Shown: positions 1-11,176 of the stretch, one piece after another
How positions within the stretch are numbered: position 1 is the stretch's first letter
Layout of the letters: every line of letters begins with the position of its first letter
Source: Limonium bicolor
Taxonomy: Eukaryota; Streptophyta; Magnoliopsida; Caryophyllales; Plumbaginaceae
Direction of reading: 5' to 3'
Length of the DNA stretch: 64,000 nt
Assembly: GCA_023374045.1 (NCBI GenBank)
Contig: JAIOTZ010000247.1
Coordinates: forward strand, 1-64,000
Made by a program: the position numbers and the translations under genes
Notes under the pieces: model-generated
Told to the model about the DNA's origin: nothing
Database searches by the model: none
Seen by the model: the letters and a program-made list of their open reading frames with translations, nothing else

Positions 1-511
1 AATTCTAAACCGTTGCACCACATTACAACACTCTTTTGAACTGTATTCTCTTCTACTTCAGCTAAATAAATCCTCTCTTCTCATATTCATATAATGTGTT
101 TACACTGAACAATTGTAAAGTACTTGTACTGCAAGCTACTGTCTTTTCCTCTTCTTCCTACCAGCACCTAACAAATCTTGTTATGATTATGACATAAGGA
201 TTAACAAAACGTATTTTTGATTTGGTTGTTAAAGAAGGAAAACACACACACTGAACCTAAGAGTTTTGCACAGATCCAACATCTAAATACTTAAACAGGT
301 GCATCAAAACACCACACAGATGAATGTATTACTTAACTGTACAAATCGTAATAAATTGTTGTAGATATTCAACCGTGATAAGGTGAATAGACTGTAGCTT
401 AGTTGCAAGGAATTGCTAACTTGATAATAGACTAATAAATTTCTAAGTCAATCATTTAAATCATAAATAATATTAATTATTTTGTTTACCACAAATAGAG
501 AAAGACTTAAT
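1..511 (+). repeat. 5' LTR of gypsy element, part upstream of the CACTA insertion
   Basis: This stretch matches 24282-24793 almost base for base, with only small indels, and 24282-24793 lies inside the 3' LTR of the same element. The true LTR start is outside the window: the 3' LTR has about 3.3 kb before the matching point. No gene is seen here. The match breaks at 511, exactly where the CACTA terminus begins. Confidence 0.9.
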
Positions 512-775
512 CACTAGTAGAAAAAGACCTTACCGCAGCGGTTGTTTGGTACCTATGGCAGCGGTTGTAAACCGCTGCGATGGGTGCCGCTGCGGTAGGT
601 ATCTAACGCAGCGGTTCTTAAAACCGCTGCGGTAGGTACCTACCAGCGGTTTAAAACCGCTGCGTAGTCGCAGCGGTTTTAAAAGAACCGCTGCGATTGA
701 CCTTTTTTTTAAAAAAAAAACACCTATCGCAGCGGTTCTTAAGAACCGCTGCAATAGGTTTTTTTTTTTTTTCCA
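512..775. repeat. CACTA left terminus: TIR and subterminal repeats
   Basis: After the CACTAGTAG tip there are about ten copies, in both orientations, of a 10-12 bp motif centred on ACCGCAGCGGTT, separated by AT-rich spacers. In En/Spm elements such arrays are where the element-encoded regulator (TNPA type) binds. That role is inferred here from position and repetition. A short open frame through this array is only a consequence of the repeats. Confidence 0.9.
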
Positions 776-1038
776 TTCCACCCTACAATTCTACCACACA
801 CACCCAAAATCAATCAAACCTGTTAAGATATAGCAATTAACAATGCCACCACAGTGGGGCATTAGATCAACCATTTCACCATTTAAATAGCCACCAAACC
901 TATCTACGGGCAATAATCCACTTACATTTACAAATTTGAGCAAATTAATCAAATCAACAAAATCTTTACAGAAACGACAATTGTTTCATGAGAATTTCAA
1001 AAATCCTACTCAATCCTACCAAACCCTAAAGCAACCTA

Positions 1039-4000
1039 CATTAACGCTCATGAATTCTGCCCATTCTTCGAGCACCTCGGTTATATGTCCTTCTTGTAAC
1101 CTCTACCAACTCTTCAAAAGCCTTGAATTAACACAAAAGAAATATGATTAGTTGCTAATAATACTTTGAGTTTAAGAATCAATGTTAAAAATTATCTACA
1201 AAACCAAAATATTTCGAGAATGCTACTTACCAGTCTAGAGACTTCTCTGGCAAGAGTCTCGGTCCCGCTATCAAGTCACTCATAAACCGAATGACATAGT
1301 AGCCACATTCCGAACCTCCCGGCTGCTGTGGACACTGCACATGTATATACGTACATATTCAAAATCGATTTAACACATAAATTATAATACTGTTCTGTTC
1401 CTATTTAAAACTAATGAACATATTACAAAATTTGAATAAGGACTACAAAAATACCTTGACTACATTCCACGGAATCTTCTTAAATCTCTCTCCTCGGACT
1501 TGCGTTATACAGATACAAAGGCACTAGAATTCATACGCACAGATAAAGTAAAAGTTATCAACCGATGATTAAGAAATAACTAAAAATTGATAATTAATCA
1601 AGTTAAGTAAATTCATCACCTCATCAACATGTTATATATAAGTGGCCTCTTGGGACGCAGAGATGCTGAGTCAAGCTGCAGGACTCTTGGGCTTTTTATA
1701 CATAGAACGAGCAAAGACCAGTGTCGGCTGTTCATAGATTACAATACAGGCAGAACTTAATTCAATCAATTACATAATACAAATATCATAATTTTTAAAC
1801 TAACTTAACATTAGATAAAATTCTTACCCTTGATGAAGAGGCAGCATTATGTAAGATTTATCTGCACTGCACGCATGTATCACATTCGACAAGTACTGGA
1901 CCAACGCTTGGGGGTCAGATCCCATATTAGCTTCGAACAGTAGTCAGGGCATAAGAACCCGAAACTACTATTCTCATGTACTTGGACCGCCTTGTCATCA
2001 ATAAACCTGCACAATATAAAGAAACCAATATTATGAATTTAATTTTCAAATATACAGAGTAAAATGTGTACAACGTATGCTAATTACTCACATGCAAGCC
2101 GATTTGAGAATCGACGCACTCAACCAATCCTTCGTGAACAACTCCACAAAATCAGTAAGATAGATTTCAAAACTCTGAGCGCCTGTATAGTGAAAAGATC
2201 CGGTCTTGGTTCCATTGTAACCGAATCTCTTCTGGCGGCGTCATCAATAGTGTGGAGTGCAACAGTTCAGCATGGGGGGTAAGGCATTCAGAACCGCCGG
2301 TTGTAGCAAATTCGATCTCATCACAACTCTAGTCGCGGATGCCATCGAAGGATTAGCTGGTGCAACAACAACTCTCTTTCCTTTTGCCTTACAGAATTTG
2401 ATTGAATGTGTTCCTAATATATTAATTTAATAAGTATATGTTTCTACTCTAGGATATGTTAAAGAATAAGTTTTTTCATGGGGTTACCTGCTGCTCCCCA
2501 AGCTTAATCAATCTACAGGGCCACTGTACTGTCATGGATTCAGCTTGACGAAGGGTGGATATGTCTGCACTGGGCACCGGTATCTGACAATCCGCGTAAG
2601 CAGGCGCGTAACCTTCAACAAGCACCCGGCCATGGTACTCTCGGAGCGCTGCATTCCTCACGGTGTCTCCAGCACAAGACTTGAAAAGTTTTCCCCACCC
2701 TACTTCGACTTCGTCAACGCCAATCACTTGGAACAATGTGCAGTCAATTGGTTGCTAAATTTTCAAAATTAAAGATTTTAGATGCACATAAACAAGTGTA
2801 TAATTTGTTTTTTTTTTGTATTTGTAGTTAACATGTTGTTCTAACCTTGAGAGATGAATGGGTTGACGGAGTGAACACTACTGGGAGGCACTGTGCGGGC
2901 TCTGATGCTTGTGCCTGATCTGGCGGTCTAGAAACCTCCTGACTCATCCTCTCAGATCGGATCATCTCCATAGCTTGAGCGATCGACTCTGAAACTCACT
3001 TCGTAGTCGCTGCTCGAGCTCCGCATTCTGGCGTAAGTGCTCCTCATATGAATGCTCCCTCCTGCACGGTGTCTGACCCAGGATTACCGAAGGCTTGGCG
3101 TATACCGACATGACCACCAAAGCCTACTGCACGACCCGGATGATCCTTCTTCCCGAGAGCGCGGGAAAGTGGATCATCCTGCCTAACGGGCTGCCAACTG
3201 CCCTGGGTGATCTGGGAGCTTAACTCTTCCTGTTATGGAGTTTAATAAGTCAATAAGGATACTTCGGTTTATTTAACTGCTATTGTTACTCTATAAATAT
3301 AATAAACATTTTTTAAACTAAAAATCACTTACCATTTGGTTGATGACCTCTCTCGTGGCGTCATCATACTCAGCAGGTGCCGCCGGATTTGAAGGTTTCT
3401 TCCGTCGACTTAAGTCCCAAACCTTCATCCTTCGTTCGCTGACATTCGAGCCAGCTGGCAGCAACCCCTCTTTCTCCCACTGCGGCACACGCTGAGCAAT
3501 ACTTGTACTCCCCATGTGATGGGGGTAACGATTTTTTTTTGGCATTTTGTTGTTGTTTCTCACGTATAGCCTACATATATGTATGAAAAGACAAATTATG
3601 CAAATAATATATGAAAAAGACGAATTAACCAAATGAACTCTAAGGACACTTTAAACATTTATCATACAAAAGAACAACTACTAGTGTGAAACTCACCTTG
3701 AACTCAGGGGTCAAACGCTTCGCAACAAACTCATTCCACTGCTCTTCAGTAATACCATCATATTTTTGCCACGGTGGTCTCCGATCATCCACATCTTCAC
3801 CTTCTGCCTCCTCTATCTCTGCGGGCTCCTCACAGTAAATGTACTGCCTCGTGAGCAGAGATCTGAAGTCTTTGAATTGTGTGGCAATCCCCTTCATCAC
3901 ATCATCCTTCAGAGAATCTATACAGAATCGGTCCTATATGCACAAAAAAAATGGATTAGTGTAAAAAAGTAACTATATAAATCTTAAAACAAACTATTAA

Positions 4001-4400
4001 GTGTAACAAATACCTTGAGACGTTCAAATATCTGCTCCTTCAACGCCTGAGGCACTTGCTTCCAATTGTGGTTTATATTGAAATATGTACTCACCAAATG
4101 CCTGGCTAGAGCAGTGAAATCATTTTTCCAGGTACCCGTGGGCTGATTAAATTCATTGAACTCCAAAGGCTTTGTCGGGGGGCCTCTATTTGCTTTCAGC
4201 CCACGGGTTGCCCCTCGTTTTTTGGGTTTCTTGAGAGGCGGAGGAGCAACTTGTAACTCTTGTCCTTCCTGTGAAGGCCCCTGTCTCGGTCTGCTGTGGG
4301 GTGGTCTCTACGTCTGCTTTCTTTGATTTCTTTTTACCACCTCGTGTGCGTGGTTTTTGCTTTTGGTGGTTTCCCCAGTCAGGAGCAGTCGTCCTATAGG
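1039..4400 (-). CDS. CACTA-borne Transposase_24 / DUF8039 / Ulp1-like protease gene (multi-exon, frameshifted)
   Basis: Exons with consistent GT-AG borders can be read leftward at about 4400-4014, 3933-3697, 3570-3333, 3229-2846, 2754-2488, 2400-2092, 2006-1828, 1727-1620, about 1540-1455, 1334-1231 and about 1146-1039. In order they encode: a Transposase_24-like N-terminal part (GTWKNDFTALARHLVSTYF, later KNRYPHHMGSTSIAQRVPQW); a segment with DPLSRALGKKDHPGR; a DUF8039-like segment ending VQWPCRLIKL; and a C48 (Ulp1/SENP-like) fold. The protease motifs are HWSLLVLC (His), VLQLDSAS (Asp) and GGSECGYYVIRFM (Cys). Such proteins are known from plant CACTA elements. Here they presumably regulate or process element or host proteins, and their substrate is unknown. 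Frame changes occur inside exons 3229-2846 and 2006-1828. Confidence 0.78.
1231..2006 (-). other. Ulp1-like (C48) protease catalytic region
   Basis: Three exons hold the catalytic core. Exon 2006-1828 gives FIDDKAVQVHENSSFGFLC and then LSNVIHACSADKSYIMLPL. Exon 1727-1620 gives HWSLLVLCIKSPRVLQLDS, with the His-Trp pair and the Asp. Exon 1334-1231 gives CPQQPGGSECGYYVIRFM, with the nucleophile Cys in the usual Cys-Gly-Tyr-Tyr context. The order and spacing fit a Ulp1-family fold. One frame change lies in the first of these exons, so a continuous reading frame is not present as printed. Confidence 0.75.
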
Positions 4401-4584
4401 ATCATCAATAGGATCATCATCCACTGAGGAACAAAAACACACACATTAGATCAATATTCATGGAACGATGTATAATTGCAAAAATAAACATAAATAATTA
4501 ATTCTGATAACATTGTAACAACAATAATACGAATTATATAATGTAATTTCAACCAATGGTGTTACCTAGACATAGTAACATATA

Positions 4585-7500
4585 TCATGATCTGTTTTCT
4601 ACCCAAACCCCCTCATTATGGTCTGATCGAGCGTAGATGGTCTGAACATCATCATTTTGTAAATCATCAGTTGAATCATGCAACCCTGTATGCAACGATA
4701 CAGTTTCATCTATCATCTCATTATCATCATCGTCGTTGTTTTCATCCTCAAACAAAACCGGTCTTCTCCCTGGAAGAACAACATGCCATCTACTAGCTTT
4801 TGGGTCTTCAACATAAAACACCTGGTCACAGTCTTTACCCAACACAAACTGATCTTCCTTATTAGTTGTAACACGTGAAAGATCAACCAAAATAAGTCCT
4901 TTATCATTTTGGAGTCCATGTCGGTTGTCCACCCAATTGCAGCGGAACAATAGAAACGAATCAATGTGATAGTTTAGTTCCCATATGTCCTCTATCACAC
5001 CATAATACCAACTACTACTGCTCATTGGTTGAACCTGGTTACCTAGACCATATTCAGTCACCGATGCTTCAATTTTTACCCCACTGTTCTGATGTATTGA
5101 TTTAGCATCTTGGCGTGCAGTGTAGTATGTGCATCCATTAATGTCATACCCTTCAAACGATACAATATCTGTTCCAGGACCAACAGCTAGACATCTGATT
5201 TCTTCACTGACATCTTCGGGGTTCAATGAAGCTTGCTCAAACACATATTCCTTAAACCATTGGACGAATACTCGATTTTGTTCTTTTTTAAGCCAGATAC
5301 GGTTTTTGGTAGGGTTTTGTCGACTCAACTTAGCAATGTGAATATCGAAGTAGGGTTCAACAACCTCAAGGTGTTGTAGTACAAACAAATGTGCCTGATT
5401 AATAAGATCACGAGAGATACGAACAACCTTTTTGCCAATAACTCCTTTACCCTTAAATCTACCATGGTGACGTGGTTTGGGAATACCAATTGACTCTGCA
5501 TCGTTCAAATAACTTGTCACGAATTCTGTGACTTCCTCAGTCACTGTTGCTTCGATGATACTGCCTTCCGGTCTATATCTGTTTTTCATTCTACCCTTCA
5601 GAATCCCCATATATCGTTCGAAAGGATACATGTAACGTAAGTAGACCGGACCACACAATTTGATCTCTCGGACAATATGCACTACTAAATGCACCATTAT
5701 GTCGAAGAAAGATGGTGGGAAATACATCTCAAGCTGGCATATTGTCACAACAATTTCATGTTGCAGATCATCGAGGGTGTCTGAGTCAATTGCCTTGCAG
5801 CAGACAGCGTTGAAGAAGAAACATAATCGAGTTAGAGCATTTCTGACATTTTCTGGTAATATCCCTCGTATTGCAACTGGAAGAAGATGCAACATTAACA
5901 CATGATAATCATGAGATTTCATGCCTAACAGTTTCAAATCCTTCATAGAAACTAGGTTCTTCCAGTTTGAAGAGTACCCAGATGGTACCTTCAATGTGTG
6001 CAAACACTTGCAAAAACTTAATTTTTCACTCTTAGAGAGGGTATAACACGCAGGAGGTAGATATGTTCGCTTCTCATCCTCTATTGGGTGTAGTTCTTTC
6101 GTATGCGCAACTCTTGCATATCTCTCCTCACCTTCAATCCGTCTTTCGTCTTGCCGGGTATGTTGAGCAAAGTACCACACACTGCCTCACCGACGTTCTT
6201 CACAATGTGCATGATATCCAAACAATGTCGAACAGGCAGATGCCGCCAATACGGTAGATCCCAAAAAATGGAACGTTTTTTCCAAATGTTCTTCGGCGGC
6301 TTGGATGTGTTTCCAAAGACATTTTCAATGTCTTTTACCTTTGCATACACTTCCTCTGATTCAAAGGCAGACGAGCCACACGAGTCTCGCTCATTGTTGA
6401 ACGCTTTCGCTTTCTCGAACGGTAAGGATGGTCTACTGGAAGAAACCGTCGATGACACATGTAAACATTTTTGCCGCAGTGCTTCAGACGATCTGAACAT
6501 GTGTCATCCTCACATACCGGACACGCTTTGAATCCTTTCACCGAGTATCCTGACAAGTTCCCATAGGCAGGAAAGTCGTTAACAGTACAGAACAACATCG
6601 CCTTCAGTGTGAAATTTTCTTTCGCATGAGCATCATATACCACTGTCCCTTCATTCCACAACAAGTTCAGATCGTCGATCAGTGGTGCAAGATATACGTC
6701 AATGTTATGACCAGGTTGCTTTGGACCAGAAATTAGGAGTGATAACATAATGTATTTTCGTTTCATGCACAACCATGACGGTAAATTGTAGATCACTAGT
6801 AGCACCGGCCAAGTGCTGTGCTGACTGCTCAACGTGCCATACGGGTTCATCCCATCGGTACACAATCCAAGTCTCAGATTCCTATCCTCATCCCCAAAAT
6901 GATGTTTGAATTTTCTGTTGATATTTCTCCACTGAGGTCCGTCTGCAGGATGTCTTAATTTTTCATCAATTTTTCTACCATCCGCGTGCCATCGTAAGTT
7001 CTTCGCATCTTTCGGGTTGGCAAACAACCGTTTGAATCTAGGAATTATCGGCAAGTACCACAATAATTTCACTGGACGATTTTTTTTCTGAAAGGAGGAA
7101 TCCTCATCCTTGTCCTTGTACCGGGACAACAAACATTTAGGACACTTGTCTAGATGTTCGTATTCACCCCTATAAAGCACACAGTTATTTGGGCAAGCAT
7201 GAATCTTTTTATATTCAACTCCCATTGGACACATCCATTTCTTTGCCTCGTAGGTGGATGTAGGAAGACCATTCTCATCAGGAAGCATATCATGTATCAG
7301 CTCTAGAAATGAAGTGAAACACTTGTCACCAACTCCATATTTCCCCTTTAAGTTGAACAAATTAAGTACAGCAGTCAATTTTGTGTATTTAACGCACGAA
7401 GGGTACAAAGGTGTCTTTGATGCGTCCAACAATCTTTGATACTCTTCCGGCTTATCGACAAAAGTATCCGCAACATTTTCTAACATTTCATCCATTTGCT

Positions 7501-7875
7501 CATCATGGTGAGTGGTCTCACTGTCATCGAATCCTGAATCACTTAACGGTACCGACTCATTGATGGTATTGAAGGTGTGGGCGGTACTTGCGTAACGTGG
7601 ATCATGAGCACTTGATGATGTTGAAGCACTAGCTGCAACAGTTTCTCCATGAAAATTCCATCTTTGTAATGTGGCATGAATCCACGGGACTTAAGATGAA
7701 ATCTAATTTCCTCAATGTCTTCATATTTCCTTACGACCCCACAGTCAACACAAGGACATGAAATATTGTCCGCCTTTGTTCTGTCCTTGTGTTGCACTGC
7801 CGCTTTGAGAAACTCTTTCAGCTTCTCATCAAAGTAGTGATCCCCTCGATCACCGTACATCCAGTCACGCTCCAT
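4585..7875 (-). pseudogene. TNP2-type CACTA transposase, split across three frames
   Basis: Read leftward, 7875-7543 encodes an N-terminal transposase-associated domain (MERDWMYGDRGDHYFDEKL, with a CPCVDCG metal-binding-like motif). Then 7495-6335 encodes the Tnp2 domain (CPNNCVLYRGEYEHLDKCPKC zinc-like cluster abbreviated here as C-x4-C..C-x2-C; LGLCTDGMNPYG; CHRRFLPVDHPYR). Next, 6420-6081 carries KKRSIFWDLPYW and HCLDIMHIVKNV. Finally, 6180-4585 carries RTYLPPACYTLSKSEK, a DUF4218-like region and a DUF4216-like C-terminus. All domains of the family are present in order. The reading frame changes near 7570, 6410 and 6085, and these three shifts would abolish a full-length product of roughly 1050 residues. 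Sequencing error is the alternative explanation. Confidence 0.88.
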
Positions 7876-8380
7876 TCTATATGTGAAAACAAAACAAGTT
7901 TCAGATTGATTTGTCTTTCAGTTTCGTCTGCATTTGTATATGGAGCATGTTTCTACTGGATGTACGGTTGCAACCAAACTCAGCACTACTCTATGGTTCC
8001 AACCAAACTAACGTAGCCTAAGTACTCTAACGTTCCAACGTAACTAATCTAGCCTTATTCTAACAATTCTAACACATTTAATTTAACTTCAACAAATCAT
8101 TGCATTATTAAAACAAAAAATAAAGTTTAATTACTTACTTGTTTTAAGGTTGTACAGGGGGAAGCTAGGAGACTGCTTTGGTGATGGGCTGGGAAAGTAC
8201 TGGTACAAATCCAATAGCAGATTCAGAAGACCTGACAAAGAAAAGTAAAGATTGTTATACACAAATAACAAATAAAATTAATTAATAAGACTAATACGAT
8301 TCTAGAAAAAATTCGGCATGACCTTTGCGTAATCGTGTTAATCCCATGCTTATCATTAAGCATTCACCAACATCTTTTTA

Positions 8381-8492
8381 CCACGACAAATAAATTCAAC
8401 AATTGGCAGCAACCATCCTTATTCGCAATCACTCAACCACGACAAATAAATTCAACAATTGGCAGCAACCATCCTTATTCACAATCACTCAA
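8381..8492. repeat. Two-copy 56 bp tandem repeat inside the CACTA element
   Basis: The unit CCACGACAAATAAATTCAAC... at 8381-8436 is repeated at 8437-8492 with one or two differences. It lies upstream of the transposase start on the minus strand, in a non-coding part of the element. Confidence 0.85.
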
Positions 8493-8545
8493 TATTAACC
8501 ACAACCACTTTTTCGCAATAATTAATTAAACAAACAAAGAGAAAA

Positions 8546-8876
8546 GATAGATGAAGATGTTACCTTTTCACTCTTAGTCCACAGCAGAATAAATAAGGAA
8601 GAAGAAGTAGAGACCACCCCAATTACTGCAGACAGCGGGGAAGCAAGGAAATAATATTAGGGGGGCAAGAAATCCATTATTATAAGCATTATCATATTAA
8701 GAAAATAAAAAGAGAAAAAAAATAGATGAAGAGTTACCTTTCGCTCATGCTGCACAACAGAAGCAATGAGGAAGAAAGAGACATAGAGACCACCCCAATT
8801 ACTGCAGACAGCGGTGAAGCAAGGTAATAATATTAGGGGGGCAAGAAATCCATTACAAGCATTATCATATTAAGCA
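8546..8876. repeat. Two-copy ~155 bp direct repeat inside the CACTA element
   Basis: Segment 8546-8700 (GATAGATGAAGATGTTACC... to ...CATTATCATATTAAG) recurs at about 8722-8876 with small indels. Both copies contain ACCACCCCAATTACTGCAGA. It is non-coding and probably lies in the 5' leader or introns of the transposase transcript. Confidence 0.82.
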
Positions 8877-8879
8877 CGT

Positions 8880-10380
8880 ATATACTGCAATGTAATGGGA
8901 GAACATAGATGTTATAAAGTTATAGATCTTACCACTTTATTAATGTGAAACTTGAAGTTAATTTTTTTAATAGTTTGAGAATTAAGAACAAAATGATTTG
9001 TAGTTATTTTTTTTCATAGTAGTTTTATTTACCATTTCAATTTATATGAATTTAAGTATAAATTTGTTATATATGAATTGTTTTAATACCGTACAAGCTG
9101 CTCGCAGTTTAAAGGCGTTTAATTAACATCTTTTAGCTCTATTTATTTATTTGTACTGTTAGTGTGCTGCTTGTTATGCAGTATATCTCCTCTGTTTTAT
9201 TTGAGTTAACATTTTTTGGTTACATTTTTCTTACGTCCCACGCTCTTCTTTCTCTTATAAAGTTGTAATTTTTTTCAAGGCTCTTTGCGAAAAAGTAATA
9301 CAGTATACCAGTATTACTTTGATTTCAGCACCGAATTAGTCGTATCAAATTTGTTAAAAGAACTATTAAGCTAGTTTTTTACAGGATTTTTTAATTAATA
9401 GTCTATTTATTTTTACAGGAATTATGTAAAATTATAATAGTCAACAACATATACATATGAATTCAAACTTTTTCATGTCAACAAACGACTTATATATGGT
9501 TTATGATATTGGTATCATGTAGTCATTATGTAATGAATTCAAACATATAACGTTTAGACCTAATTAGTTTAGTAAAAAAATTCATATACAAAAATCTATT
9601 AAAACTTGTTTGAATTACAAACTTGTTCATTGGATCTATATAATGAAAAGTTAAAACTTATAGCGTGGAAAAAAATTATAAATTATAAAATGGTATATAA
9701 TACTTGAACTAAGTTATTTTATATAGTAGATGTTTATATGCCTTATTTGTATATTGATTTGCTATTTTTAGTTTTTAATATCTTTCATAGTTTCATAGTC
9801 ATGTTATAATTCTAGTTCTATATTTATATAATTAAATTTATCATCCGTATCATTAACCCCGTTTATCGTATCGCATACTTCAGATGACCCGTACTAAACT
9901 CCGTACCGTTTTTTACAACTTTGGGTTGTATGCATAGGGCACAAACAACAAAAATATCAACTCGGCATTTTCGAACACCTTATATGCACAACTATTTATA
10001 CTTATTCAATAATCTATCTATATTCAAATTATGCACACACAACTAAACTAACATTCAATAACTATATTACAACTAGTTATTCAATCAACAAGACAATAAT
10101 TAACATATTTCGAAGATCGAATTCGGAAATCGAACCTAGGGTTCCCGCAGCTTTCTCGATCGACGCCTGCACGCGACCACCTGGCGGAACGACTGGCAAC
10201 GGAGACGGCGGCGAAGAAGACGGTGGCGCGACGAGGAAGAAGACGGTGGCGGTGGTGGAGCAAGCGCAGGCGTCAGCTACGGGGAAATCGCCGTCGAATC
10301 GCCGTCGCTCTCTGCTTCATTCTCTCGAGTTTACAGAAGAGAATGAAGAAGAGAATGACGGAGTGCTCGATTTGGGAAAA
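8880..10380. other. Non-coding right arm of the CACTA element
   Basis: This stretch is AT-rich from 8880 to about 10070, then abruptly GC-rich at about 10140-10330 before the subterminal repeats begin. Only short, low-quality open frames are visible. By analogy with En/Spm, the GC-rich piece may be a leader exon and promoter-proximal region of the minus-strand transposase transcript; this is inference. Confidence 0.5.
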
Positions 10381-10384
10381 AAAA

Positions 10385-10614
10385 AGACCCTATCGCAGCG
10401 GTTCCTCCTAAGAACCGCTACTGACCTATCGCGGCGGTTCTTAGGAGGAACCGCTGCGATAGAGTTTTTTTTAAAAAAAATGACCCTACCGCAGCGGTTG
10501 TAAGTAACAACCGCTGAGATAGGTTTGCGGGATTTTTAAAAACGGCCTATCTCAGCGGTTGTTTTTACAACCGCTGCGGTAGGGGCGCTGCGATAGACCA
10601 TTTTTTTACTAGTG
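10385..10614. repeat. CACTA right terminus: subterminal repeats and TIR
   Basis: Six or more copies of the motif AACCGCTGCGATAGG or its complement lie between 10385 and 10600, followed by a T-run and the tip ACTAGTG. They mirror the left end. Since the transposase reads leftward, this is the end containing its promoter. A GC-rich stretch at about 10140-10330 just inside may be the untranslated first exon. Confidence 0.88.
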
Positions 10615-11128
10615 ATTGCCATCTTTTAAAAAAAATTATGATTAGTGAAAGGAATTAACTTATAAAACACTAACTAAATGACTAGAAGACTCTAGTCGAC
10701 ATGCTAGTAATTTGGTACTGGTATGGTGAATTCGAACAAAATATATATATAAGTTTACTTGTTGGAAAATGACAAAAATATCAGCTGAAGTTCAATTATA
10801 CATATACACATGTAATGACGCTAAATTGAATACATATGTATACGCATATTATAGTTGGTAACAAAAAAATAATTAAAAGGAGTGCTATAGAAAGAGGAGA
10901 TGTTATAGCATAAAGAGTTATAGAAATAACGAAATTATATAATTCAAGGAATTATAATATGGATTATATAGTAGTGTTGACTTGTATATATTGACCAAGT
11001 CAACCAAATTGACCAACTTAAATTTTAAGTGGGGATTTAAATGCCAAAGGTTAATATTACCTAATGGTCAATTATATTAAATAACATATGATAATAATGA
11101 CTACTATGTATATATATGCGCAATATAT

Positions 11129-11176
<48 letters not shown>

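Larger units (their letters stand above)
512..10614 (-). mobile_element. CACTA (En/Spm) DNA transposon, about 10.1 kb
   Basis: The element starts CACTAGTAG at 512 and ends ACTAGTG at 10614, giving inverted CACTAGTA ends followed by A-rich tracts. Both ends carry dense subterminal repeats built on CCGCAGCGG. The flanks are ...CTTA-AT and AT-TGCC, and the uninterrupted 3' LTR reads CTTAATTGCC at 24788-24797. The insertion therefore duplicated 2 bp (AT); this family usually shows 2-3 bp. Genes are on the minus strand: a TNP2-type transposase nearer the right end and a Transposase_24/Ulp1-like gene nearer the left. Frameshifts in both genes suggest the copy is not autonomous, unless they are assembly errors. 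Confidence 0.95.

Noticed and set aside
530..781. 83-codon minus-strand open frame at the CACTA left end
   Set aside because: It runs through the repeated CCGCAGCGG array and is explained by that repeat; no protein similarity.
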